Source: Aporrectodea caliginosa
Taxonomy: Eukaryota; Annelida; Clitellata; Crassiclitellata; Lumbricidae
Direction: 5' to 3'
Length of the DNA: 64,000 bases
Assembly (NCBI GenBank): GCA_020284085.1
Contig: JACEVL010000480.1
Coordinates: forward strand, 761,501 to 825,500
A program made the position numbers and the translations under genes. Below the pieces are notes generated by a model, which did not search any database, was not told the origin of the DNA, and worked only from the letters and a program-made list of their open reading frames with translations. Below, piece by piece: positions 39,961-50,169 of this stretch (positions within the stretch are counted from its first letter, which is position 1; each line of letters begins with the position of its first letter).

Positions 39961-40200
39961 CTACAAGGAATAACAATATCAGGATATTTCGATCAGAATT
40001 AAACAACAATATTCACTCGACGCTTTCGCAATCAATTGATTAATAGGTGTATCACCTCAGACAAAAGGTGCCAGGAAAGCGACGATTGAACAGAAAGTTC
40101 AAAAGTCTGTAAAAGATCAAAAACTATCTTGAATCCAATAAACTGGCTAGAGAATGATGATACGAATTAACAGCGATCAAATACAGTAGTACTCCTTTCT
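39961..40200 (-). other. Presumed 5' flank of the CAP gene
   Basis: Immediately upstream of the signal-peptide ATG. No clear TATA box was identified. Confidence 0.35.
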
Positions 40201-40239
40201 ATTTATGTTTATTATTATTATTATTATTATTATTTTTAA

Positions 40240-40320
40240 ACCCGAGGTATAATTTCATACGAAGACTAGACATTCCAGAACAACGCTTCCAAAATTTCTG
40301 AAATCCTGCAGCGCTCATAT
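40240..40320 (-). mobile_element. 3'-end fragment with ACCCGAGGTA hairpin arm
   Basis: AAACCCGAGGTATAATTTC, then GAAGACTAGACATTCCAGAA. The same words border the element at 48184-48545. Confidence 0.4.
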
Positions 40321-40324
40321 GTAC

Positions 40325-40730
40325 AAGAGAGAAAATAATAATAACAATAGCGATTATGATGATGATGATGATGATGATGATGACGAGAATAATAATAATA
40401 ATAATAATAGCAATATTAATAATAATAATAATAATAATAATAAGAACCCGTTACCCATAACTGTTCTGCATCGTGGCTCAGCTAAAAGACCTGTACTTGA
40501 TGATCGCAGGCAACCTTTTTGGACAAAACGACTGACAACACCATTCCAGAATAATAATCGTCTCCAGCAGTCTCTAGACTTTTTAGGCCACCTGAGGGAT
40601 CCTTGATACCTCGGGTAATAAAAAATAAATAAAATAATAATAATAATAATTTTTCTGTCTCCGGACAATTTTTTTATCACCTGAGGGATCATATCTACCT
40701 CGGGTAAAATATTATTATTAAATAAATTTG
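40325..40730. repeat. GAT/AAT arrays with LINE scraps
   Basis: (GAT)n at 40352-40385 and (AAT)n at 40388-40443. Then a 65-bp piece of the L2-like family (CATCGTGGCTCAGCTAAAAG), two CTGAGGGATC...CCTCGGG hairpin ends (40590-40615, 40680-40705) and more AAT. Confidence 0.7.
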
Positions 40731-40734
40731 TAAC

Positions 40735-41100
40735 GCGCGCAAGGTCACGTCGAAATGTGAATCTGAGGCGCGGATAGTCAGCCGGTGAAGATGCACTTAG
40801 ATTTCTAAATCCTTGAAAGCCAAGGATAAATAGTGAGTTTTGAGCCGCTTTTTGAAGGAAGGAAGTGAAGTTGAGCTACGAAGAGAAAGTGGTAGTCGAT
40901 TCCATTCCTTTGGAGCAGAGGCGTGGAATGCTCGAGAGCCCATAACTGTTCTGCATCGTGGCTCAGCTAAAAGACCTGTACTTGATGATCGCGGGCAACG
41001 AGGAGGGATGTAAGGAGTTAGTAGTGCATGAATATAGGTAGGTGTGCTGGTGCTGAGGGCTTTGTAGGTCAAACAGGCCAATTTAAATTTTATTCTGAAA
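40735..41100 (-). mobile_element. L2-like LINE 3' fragment
   Basis: Minus strand: RSSSTGLLAEPRCRTVMGSR, FHASAPKEWNRLPLSLR, FKKRLKTHYLSLAFKDLEI and stop, then the GCGCGCGTTACAAATTT 3' end. Near-identical to 27410-27900. Confidence 0.78.
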
Positions 41101-41115
41101 TCAACAGGAAGCCAA

Positions 41116-41455
<340 letters not shown>

Positions 41456-42235
41456 TTGTTTTACTGTAGGTTATTCATTATTTTCTAAACTATCTCTATT
41501 GTTGTTGTCGTCGTCGTCGTTGTTGCTGTTGTTGGCTCATTCAAATATATCAAATTCGCTTTGCTGTGCCTGCTAGTCACGCCAGTCCCAAATTCCACGG
41601 AGCAGCATTCCGTGTTGAAGCTTGCTGTGTTGGGTTCGCCGACCTTTTAGGAATAGGTTTCCAAACAATCTGTGCTGCCTTTGGGCCTCTTGGACTTTCT
41701 TTGAGTCTTTATGTAAACGTTTGAAAACCATTCCGTTTGATCCTGGTATCGTGCGATACTAGGGTCAGCGTCCATCGTGATCTTTTCTGTGGCTCTTTAC
41801 AAATTTTTCATTCCATTTACAATAACAATTAGTCTATAATTAGACCATCCGTCTCTGTTTCCAACTGACATAGGCTACAACAAAGACCGATATCGCTATC
41901 AAGTAAATATGATTCATGCTCTGTAAACTTTTGGGAAGCAATTATTGAACACTTACCGTTTTCAGAACAGTATCATTGCAATAGAAGAACAAAATTTAAT
42001 GTATAAGTAAAACAGAATAGTTAATATAAGAGCATATAAAAATTATATAAGTTGATACTGATAATAGTAATAATGCCGCTTTCATTAAAAGTAGAAATTG
42101 TATAGTCAAGAATAAGGTACGTCATCAGAGTCGTCGCCATGTGAAGTCACTGTGACGTAAACAAATAGGTCTAATAATGTTTCTTTATAATATTATAGCG
42201 CTCGTTGAAATAGCAATGAAGATGATAATGATGCT
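41456..42235. other. No gene recognised
   Basis: Unique-looking sequence. No exon or element identified. Confidence 0.35.
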
Positions 42236-42263
42236 ATGATGACCATGCTACTGCTGATGATGA

Positions 42264-42279
42264 CGATAATAATAATAAC

Positions 42280-42365
<86 letters not shown>

Positions 42366-42437
42366 CGTGTTTTAACAATGACAATAATAATAATAATAAT
42401 AATAACAATAATAATAATAATAATAATAATAACAGGC

Positions 42438-42499
<62 letters not shown>

Positions 42500-42500
42500 G
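42264..42500. repeat. (AAT)n array
   Basis: Three blocks separated by CCGTGTTTTAACAATGAC and AACAGGCG. Poly-Ile and poly-Asn frames are artefacts. Confidence 0.95.
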
Positions 42501-42774
42501 TAACAGACATCTTATATCTTTCGGACTTTTTATGATCCCTATGAAGTTAAGCCTTCCTTTGGAAAATAACAATACTAATAACGATAACAACAATAATAGG
42601 CTTAAAAATGAAAAAAAATTGTTATTTTTATTATTATCTTTTTAATGCCCTCAGGGATTTAAACACTAATTAAGAATAGTAGAAAAACGTGTGGAATGGC
42701 ACCTAGCCACCTATTCGTCGTTGAGATGATATTATTATTATTGTTGTTATCGTATTCTTCATCGTCATCATCAT

Positions 42775-42788
42775 CAAAAACGCAGTCA

Positions 42789-42868
<80 letters not shown>

Positions 42869-42870
42869 TT
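42775..42870. repeat. (TTA)n array
   Basis: About 28 units, followed by a GCCTGAGGTATAAATTATTC / CCTCGGGC hairpin. Confidence 0.95.
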
Positions 42871-42955
42871 AAATATTTTTTTTATATTTTTATTGCCTGA
42901 GGTATAAATTATTCCTCGGGCTTCTAGAAGCAATTCCGAAGAATAATCACGCTTA

Positions 42956-43306
42956 CTATAGTAGGCCTATACGTCTGAGATGGAAGAAACAGGATTTAGT
43001 GAGAATATTTAATTTTTCATGGAGAAAGTATATCGAGGAGAACACCAAGGTCTCGGACAACATCGACCGGTTTAATGGAGCAGTCTGGACCAAGGTTGAG
43101 GACAGTGTGCAGTAGGCTATGTCAGAGGTGGGTGTCGGGTGGCGGTTGAAACAGATATGTTCTGTTTTAGAAGCATCAAGTTTTAGACGTATGGATGCAA
43201 ACCATGTTTGGATATCAGAGAAACAGGCGAATAAGCGAGACTTAGCATTATCAATGTCTTTGGCAGCGAGTTTGATATATAGTTGTGTATCATCAGCGGC
43301 CATAAA
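42956..43306 (-). mobile_element. LINE RT fragment with ADDTQLYI box
   Basis: Minus strand: AADDTQLYIKLAAKDIDNAK, ACFSDIQTWFASIRLKLDAS and a thumb region. It matches the L2/CR1-like element at 50170-53106. It ends abruptly against the plus-strand LINE. Confidence 0.7.
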
Positions 43307-43341
43307 GGAACTGAAAAACAACAAAGCAGAGGGAATAGACA

Positions 43342-43486
43342 CAGTAGTGTAGTCCTAAAAAATGAAGTGGGGGAACGCCTGGATATTGAAGTAAGCAAAA
43401 AGTGCCATCTTGCAAGAATTTTGCATAGTGTGAGAAAAAAAGTGGGGGAACGGCGTTCCTCCACGTTCCCCCCCACTACACCACTG
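43342..43486. mobile_element. 145-bp hAT-like MITE
   Basis: CAGTAGTGTAG / CTACACCACTG ends and an 8-bp duplication AATAGACA (43334-43341, 43487-43494). GTGGGGGAACG words at both ends. Confidence 0.85.
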
Positions 43487-44262
43487 AATAGACAACATAC
43501 CAGCAGAGATGCTCAAAATCTGGAGGATGGAGCCATGAAAGAACTAATAAGGATATGCCAAGATATATATACAACGGGAGAATGGCCAGAGGACCTTCTG
43601 CAATCCATAATAATACCAATTAAAAAGAAGCCAAATGCAACAGCATGCGAGGATCACCGAACCATTAGTCTCCTCACCCATGCGTCAAAAGTCATGATAA
43701 GAATACTAGCAAAGAGAGTGCAAGCAAGGACAGAGGCAGTTGAGGGGCTGGGAGATGATCAATATGGTTTTAGAAAGGGCATGGGAACTAGGGACGCGAT
43801 CGGGACACTAAGAGTACTAACAGAGAGGAGCTGCCAGAATGGTCAGGATTATATATGCTTCGTGGATTATGAAAAAGCATTTGATAGAGTTGACTGGAAA
43901 AGGCTATTACATGCATTGAGGCGGATGGGAATAGATTGGAGAGACAGAAGATTGATAGGAAACTTATACATGGAACAAAAGATGCGAATTAGAATAGATG
44001 GAGAGTACTCGGAGCCAGGAAACGTTGGAAGAGGTGTGAGACAAGGATGCCCACTGTCACCATTACTATTTAACATCTATATAGAAGAGCTTGTCAGAGA
44101 AGCAGTAGATGATATGGAGGAGGGGATAACAGTTGGTGGAAGATGGATCAAGGCATTAAGATTTGCAGATGATCAGGCAATGTTGGCGAGAAACCAGAAA
44201 GGACTACAAGCAATGATGGATAGGCTAAACACAACATCAACCGAATACGGGATGAAGATTAA

Positions 44263-45228
44263 CCCTAGGGCTACCAAGCTTTTTTTGTAACACTGGCTAC
44301 CAAGGGGGGGTGGTTACCACCCCCACCTGGATTTCGTGTTTGGTTTTACATATCATAACTTGTAATATAGCATTGGATTCAGCATTCATTTCTGCACAGA
44401 ATGGTATATTTAGTTGTACATTATGTGAATGCACCTCGAAATTACATCACTTTTAACAACGGAACCCATTAATTAGCAATATTGTATATTATTGCGTACA
44501 TTTTGTACTTTTTGGATAAAAAAATATAAGATTATGTGTGTTTTTAAACTAATCTATGTATAAAAGATACACAAAATCATCCCTACACATGTTTATATAG
44601 TATAAATGTACATCCAGACATATATATCCATACATATATATCGGTTTACGTTGTAATGCTGTATTCAGCCATTTTCACACAGATTACGCGTATTATTATT
44701 TATTTTGATCACTTCCGGTGTTCAAAAGACAAAGATGTAGGTATGCAAATGAAGCCCTTCATTCCCTCTAAAGAATGGTATCTTTGTTTCTCTTCCAGAA
44801 AGACAAATGAATACGCTACAGACAAAAACTAAGGGGGAGTCCTTCCATTCAGCCATTTTTCACGCATATTACGCGTATTATTATTTATTTTGAGCACTTC
44901 CGGTTGTCTCAGGTCAACTCAGTGACCATAGAAATATAGCCCCACATTCCCTCTATAGAATGGTATAATTTGTGTCTCTTAATATTAAATGACAGATAAG
45001 ATATAGTCGAAAATCTAGGGGGTGGTATCCACCCCCTCTGGTACCTCGGGTATATTGGGTATAACTTTTGAACGGTGTGAGATATCATCTCACATTTTAC
45101 CTCAAAACGTGTGTAAATGAACCCCCTACAGCTACTTAAAAGGTCAAATTTTTATTCCATACGGAAAAAGTTTGAGATGAAAAAAACCTAGGGGGGTGGC
45201 AACCACCCCCCCTTGGTAGCCCTGAGGG
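44263..45228. mobile_element. piggyBac-like non-autonomous element
   Basis: Termini CCCTAGGGCTACCAAG / CTTGGTAGCCCTGAGGG flanked by TTAA on both sides (44259-44262, 45229-45232). 966 bp, no transposase. Removing it with one TTAA restores the LINE reading frame. CACGCATATTACGCGTATTA and its neighbourhood are duplicated inside (44680 and 44860). Confidence 0.88.
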
Positions 45229-45851
45229 TTAACATAAAAAAGACAAAGGTATTGAAGATAAGTAAAGGAAAGGAAACTGTTGTCAGAATACACATTGGAG
45301 GAAAACAGATAGAGCAAGTCAAAGAATTCTGCTACCTAGGGAGTATGATCACGACAGATGCCAAATGCCACAGAGAAATTATAAGAAGGATAGTAATAGG
45401 AAAGGAGGCATTCTCAAACAGGAGAGAATTACTGAGAGGAAAACTAAACAGGAATCTGAAGATAAGAATGATAAAGACACTAGGGGAGTGTGGTGCTGTA
45501 TGGGTCAGAGACATGGACAATGAGAAAAGCGAATATAAGAAGACTCGAAGCTTTCGAAATGTGGACATGGAGAAGAATGGAAAAATCAGCTGGACAGAAC
45601 ATATAACAAATGAAGAAGTGTTGGGAATAATTGGAGAAGAAAGAGTCCTTATACGCACAATAAGAGAGAGGCAAAGGAAATGGATCGGGCACACGCTGAG
45701 AGGAGACTCACTACTAAGAACGGTCATTGAAGAAAAAAATGGAGGTGAGGAAGACAAGAGGAAGACCAAGGCAGATGATGCTGGATTGGATGATGACAAA
45801 CGATTACAGGAACCTGAAAGAAGAGGCCCAACAGAGAGAGGAGTGGCGACG

Positions 45852-46384
45852 CAGTGTGATTCTCCTGACAGATTTTATTTTAGTTATAGTTACAGTTATA
45901 GTTAATGGTTTTTTATTTTAGTTATAGTTATAGTTAGTATAATATTTTAGTTATAGTTATAGTTAATGGATTTTAATTTTAGTTAATTTTAGTTACTACT
46001 TAGTTACAATAATTAAGGCTATAAGTAAAATTGTGCGTATAAACACGCTGTTTCACAATTTGCTCAGAGCTTTGAAAGCGTTTGAAGCATGGGTGCATTC
46101 AGCTTCATGAATACACGAGTTTCCAAAGTAACTGACAAATTGCATAATAAAAATATCGCATTTTTTTATTCTCATTAATGTCGAATCATCCATATTGCAC
46201 TTCCTATTTTAATTTTTTGTATTAACGAAAATAAAGATGAATTTTCGTTATTGTTATTTTCGTTATAGTTATAGTTATAGTTAATGATATTTTTTAGTTA
46301 TAGTTATAGTTATCGTTAACGAAATCATTTTATTTTCGTTAACGAACATTTTCGTTATCGTTATCGTTAACGAGAATCACACTG
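45852..46384. mobile_element. hAT-like MITE, TTAGTTATAGTTATAG repeats
   Basis: CAGTGTGATTCTC / GAGAATCACACTG ends and a perfect 8-bp duplication TGGCGACG (45844-45851, 46385-46392). The interior is rich in GTTATAGTTA and CGTTATCGTTAACG. Confidence 0.9.
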
Positions 46385-46679
46385 TGGCGACGTCGGCCAT
46401 TTGAACCTGCCTCTTAAGGCAGAGAACCACAAGAGAAGAGATCATCAGCATAGAGGAGGAGCATGGAGGTGTTTTGTTACGAAGTCAAACTTCTCCTATC
46501 GTAACAATTACAAGTATTGCACGTGAAACACTTAGCATGCACATTAAGACGAATATAGAAACTCACTTTCACAGATTTCGCCGTTCACAGAATCCGTGTC
46601 GGCAGCCACAGATTATCATCCTCCGACGCTTTGACACTTTCTGCAGAACAATTAAAATGAGTAGTAGGACAAATGGGCG

Positions 46680-46965
46680 CCTTGCATGGTTGTCATACAA
46701 TTATATTCTTTGTCTTTTTATATTATATACCCCAAGCATGTACTTCACCAACTCCTACCTCCACTCCGACCCCTCTCCTCTCACCAATTAAGACCTAGAG
46801 CACACAACCATACTCTCACACCCAAGGACAACTCTCAATTTATTCCCAGATCATTATATAAAAATATTTACTAGTTTTTTCTAAAATCTTCTAATGAACT
46901 TTAATTATCCATTATCACTCATGTTAGCATTTTTGGGTTTTTGTCAGATTGTTTTCTCAATTAAA
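46680..46965 (+). mobile_element. LINE 3' fragment (family of 32-1170)
   Basis: HQLRPRAHNHTLTPKDNSQF then IPRSLYKNIY and stop. Compare the tail of the element at 11903-12725. It is followed by an (AT)n run. Confidence 0.6.
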
Positions 46966-46966
46966 C

Positions 46967-46967
<1 letters not shown>

Positions 46968-47032
<65 letters not shown>
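46968..47032. repeat. (AT)n microsatellite
   Basis: About 30 perfect AT units. Confidence 0.97.
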
Positions 47033-47035
<3 letters not shown>

Positions 47036-47129
47036 TCTACCTGTAATAGCCTGTGATCATCCGTTCATACTATGAATTGTAATCATACTGCGTTTATGTC
47101 AGTTTGAATGAGTAAACGAAGACTGTTTT

Positions 47130-47250
47130 ACACTTTATCAATAAGGAAGCCCAGTTTGGTTACAGCGCTTGCATTACAACGCTGAGAGTATGAGTTCGAA
47201 CTGTATGGTGCACTTGTAGCAAGTCTTTCACTCACAATTTGCTTAGCGTC
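47130..47250 (+). mobile_element. Degraded SINE
   Basis: TTGGTTACAGCGCTTGCATT, then GAGTTCGAACTGT (B-box remnant), then GCAAGTCTTTCACTCACAAT, the body also found in the SINE at 3074-3292. Confidence 0.5.
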
Positions 47251-47276
47251 GTTGGTCAGTAGATAGTGGCAGCACG

Positions 47277-47277
<1 letters not shown>

Positions 47278-47364
<87 letters not shown>

Positions 47365-47366
47365 AA
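47278..47366. repeat. (GAT)n microsatellite
   Basis: About 30 perfect units. Poly-Asp, Met and His frames are artefacts. Confidence 0.97.
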
Positions 47367-47399
47367 TGACGATCACACAAATAAAAATAATAACAATGC

Positions 47400-47548
47400 G
47401 CCTTATCAACTCCGCAGGTCTGGACTTTATCAAAGTGCTGGGGTGTCGCATGACCCTCACCACGGGGGATTTGAGGGAAACTAGTTACCTCCTCCAACGC
47501 TTGTCAGTATGTACTCAGCACTGTAACGCCTTTAGTAGTTTATTGTGA
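47400..47548 (+). mobile_element. Fragment of an uncharacterised mobile-element protein, copy 1
   Basis: Reads INSAGLDFIKVLGCRMTLTT, GDLRETSYLLQRLSVCTQ and HCNAFSSLL. It aligns by eye with copy 2 at 48184-48480 and copy 3 at 48690-48870. Confidence 0.5.
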
Positions 47549-47976
47549 GGTCGTGGATAGAGTCACGCCCGACGTGAGCCGATACCTGAGACTAGGATCA
47601 CGCCCACCTCGCAATTGGTCATTGCATGTCACATGATTGTGTGTACCTGAAACGAACCGACCGATAAACATTGCCGTTTGCGGTGGAAGTTTGTTCACCG
47701 TGTTTTCTAAAGACGAAACTAACCCTAACCCTGACCCTAACCAACCCTCACGACGCCTATTAATCTGACCTCAAACGATCCTCACGACGCCTAATTTTAC
47801 CCTAAACGACCCCACGAATCCTAACCTGGCCCTAACCGACCGTCAAGTTGTCCGCCATATCAAAATTCCACGGGAAGACAACAAGTTCACGTGACAGGCT
47901 TTAGCCAATAACGCGACGGGCGTGATTGTAGTACTGGGGATCCGCTAACGCCCGGGGCGTGAACGGATCCACTACG
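47549..47976. mobile_element. Non-autonomous TIR element with 9-bp duplication and telomere-like core
   Basis: GGTCGTGGATAGAGTCACGCC and the reverse of GGCGTGAACGGATCC form imperfect inverted arms of about 60 bp. The 9-bp duplication TTATTGTGA (47540-47548, 47977-47985) is perfect. The core has CTAACCCTAACCCTGACCC and AACCCTCACGACGCC repeats. Confidence 0.75.
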
Positions 47977-48085
47977 TTATTGTGAAGCTGAATCTTGCCG
48001 AGGTAAAGCCGTTACAGAAAATCACCATTCACTCTCCGGATATTAGTTTTCGACGAAACAGAGGGATTACTACTAACTCGGGTGC

Positions 48086-48146
<61 letters not shown>

Positions 48147-48176
48147 TAATAATAATAATAATAATAATAATATAAT
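48086..48176. repeat. (AAT)n microsatellite
   Basis: About 29 units with one GAT variant. Confidence 0.95.
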
Positions 48177-48183
48177 ACAACAT

Positions 48184-48480
48184 GCCCCCCTAATTTTTGC
48201 GGGTGCTGCTGCCGAGATCGCAGCAGATAGAAAAACATCCAAATACACTGCCATTTTGCCATCTTACTGCTTTGTGCCCTTGGCCTTTGAAACGCTGGGT
48301 CCAATAAACCAAGAAGGCCTTGCTTTGATCAACCTCCTCGGCTACCTGCTTGCCCAAACATCAGGAGACAACAGAGAGAAAACGTTTCTCTTTCAGCGGT
48401 TATCTATGATTATTCAGCGCTTCAATGCAGTTGCTTTTTCTAGCACTTTCCTAACAAACCAAACCATCTGTGAAGACTAG
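48184..48480 (+). mobile_element. C-terminal part of an uncharacterised mobile-element protein, copy 2
   Basis: Open frame: AAAEIAADRKTSKYTAILP, FVPLAFETLGPINQEGLAL, GDNREKTFLFQRLSMIIQR and FNAVAFSSTF, then stop. I recognise this FETLGP ... GDxRE ... QRxNA pattern from multicopy proteins in animal genomes, but not the element class. A CCCTGAGGGATC ... CCTCGGG hairpin and low-complexity tail follow the stop. Confidence 0.55.
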
Positions 48481-48557
48481 CCATTCCAGAACAACATGCC
48501 CCCCTTAATTTTTGCAACCCTGAGGGATCATAATAATATGTACCTCGGGAAAAAAAA

Positions 48558-48586
48558 TAACAACAGCAGCAGCAGCAGCAGCTGCA

Positions 48587-48617
<31 letters not shown>

Positions 48618-48690
48618 CAACAACTATTATTATTATTATTATTATTATTATTCTTATTATTATTATCATTATCATTATTATTATCGATAT
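48558..48690. repeat. Compound (CAG)n-(CAA)n-(TTA)n repeat
   Basis: AGC units, then AAC, then ATT/ATC. A chain of adjacent triplets. Confidence 0.95.
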
Positions 48691-48870
48691 CCTCTGTTGG
48701 ATCTGTCCAGAGTTCGCCGCTTGTCGGCTCCCGGCAGCCTTGACATGGTGCCCTGGAAAGCCACCGCGTTGAAGCGTTGGATCATGACCGTTAGGCTTTG
48801 GAAGAGGAAGCTTGTTTCCCGAGTGTCACCGGTAGTCTTCGATAGTCGGCTTCCGGTCTCCGATAAGAAG
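48690..48870 (-). mobile_element. Same mobile-element protein, copy 3
   Basis: Minus strand reads GDTRETSFLFQSLTVMIQRF then NAVAFQGTMSR. Opposite orientation to copy 2, giving a head-to-head arrangement around the triplet array. Confidence 0.5.
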
Positions 48871-48877
48871 TATTGTA

Positions 48878-48883
48878 TTATTC

Positions 48884-48930
<47 letters not shown>

Positions 48931-48960
48931 GCAATGCATTATTATTATTGCAATGCAGTT
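48878..48960. repeat. (TTA)n microsatellite and GCAATGCA words
   Basis: Adjoins a minus-strand LINE end at 48960-49020. Confidence 0.85.
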
Positions 48961-49080
48961 GAACATTCATATAGCGCCCCTTCAAGATATCTACTCAGAG
49001 GCGCTCTCTGCGCTAGCCTATATGATGTTAAATGTCATTACGAACGAATAATATTACATCAGTTAGCAAAACAAGGCACA
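48961..49080 (-). mobile_element. LINE 3'-end fragment
   Basis: Minus strand: GAGCGCCTCTGAGTAGATAT, then CTTGAAGGGGCGCTATATGA, then ATGTTCAACTGCATTGC and (AAT)n. This is the clearest example of the shared 3' end. Confidence 0.6.
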
Positions 49081-49084
49081 GTAA

Positions 49085-49400
49085 GCTGAGTCACCAGTGG
49101 TGGGCCCACGCACACACGTGGAACCAACCAACGATTCTCTTCGAAAGCTAACAGATGGCATGGATGTTCAAAGTATCTGGACCAAGTAGCATCGATAGAG
49201 TAGAGCAACGACAGGTGACAGCGTTCGCACACACGATGACGCTGCCGACGAGCAGTTTCTCAGTGGTGGAAGATGATGCACGTCCGGCTAGCCATCGAGA
49301 CACAAGAAGTACGCAGAAAAGGCATTTCTTTGCCCTGAGGTACTTCATTCCTCAGGGACTTAGAAGTCTTAGAGATTATTATTAATGTTATTGTCAATGT
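49085..49400 (+). repeat. Dispersed repeat (MFKVSGPSS ... VVEDDARPASH)
   Basis: Relative of 30020-30390. It ends with CCCTGAGGTACTTCATTCCT / CAGGG, a hairpin like those seen before (AAT)n tails. Confidence 0.45.
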
Positions 49401-49489
49401 TATTGTCTGCCGGCGTGTCTACGATACCTGTCTGAGTCCCTGTCCATGCCTGTCTATTCTACGCCTGTCTGCGTCGCCTGTCTGCACCT

Positions 49490-49850
49490 GTATTGTATTG
49501 TATCTAAAAATTATGTAGCACCTATCGCAGTGCACACCAATCACAGTCGCTCCCAATGCAAGACAACCAGTGAAAGGAGAGAAAATTCCCATATTAAATC
49601 CTGTTTAAAGTTATATAGAAAAGCAACCGAATATAGAGGGGGCGATTTTTGTATAGAGGCAGACTTTGTATCGTAGATAAGTAAGTAAGTAAGTAAGTGT
49701 GTTCTTTATTAAACGCTGGCAAACGCACGGCGCTGTACATACAAAGTTATACAAAGTTATCAAATAGTAGCGAAAAAGTTAGTAAATAGTAAACTAAAAA
49801 ACACTATATGACTTAGCTGTACAACATCCTATAGCCAGGAAACCATGGGG
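49490..49850 (-). mobile_element. Two LINE 3'-end fragments
   Basis: A (TATTG)n tail start at 49490 with GTAGCACCTATCGCAGTG, and a (TAAG)n tail at 49678-49700 with TTCTTTATTAAACGCTGGCA. The latter is repeated at 57463 and 57715. Confidence 0.45.
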
Positions 49851-50169
49851 AGATTCTATTTCAATGGGAGAGACTTTGTTCCGGCATACAGAGTCTCCGA
49901 GGGATACTCTATTTCAGCCAGTGGAGACTGTTTCGAGGACAGACTTTATATCACGACACCGGCTAAAAGCAACCGGTACTTCTCCAGGCGAGAAATCCAT
50001 ACCGGTATGGCCTAAAACATACCGGTATCGACGGTACGCAAGTCAAACGGCGCCTATAGTCATACCTACACGTACTACCAGGAAAAACATCTTTCATCTG
50101 TCTTTATGGAATCCAGATCACCCTCGTCCGATTCCTGTTCTGTTATCATCCCGAAGCCAAAACAGCAAC

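Larger units (their letters stand above)
43307..46470 (+). mobile_element. LINE (RTE/Jockey-like RT) broken by three DNA transposons
   Basis: After removing the insertions at 43342-43486, 44263-45228 and 45852-46384, the frame runs AIKELKNNKAEGID, KELIRICQDIYTTGEWPEDL, ACEDHRTISLLTHASKVMIR, FVDYEKAFDRVDW, GVRQGCPLSPLLFNIYIEEL, a FADD catalytic box, VKEFCYLGSMIT and a tail with RQRKWIGHTLRGD. These are RT motifs 0-7. The endonuclease is absent (5' truncation). The clade is uncertain. It must predate all three insertions. Confidence 0.82.

Noticed and set aside
42193..42535. Poly-Ile/Asn/Leu frames
   Set aside because: (AAT)n array read in different frames.
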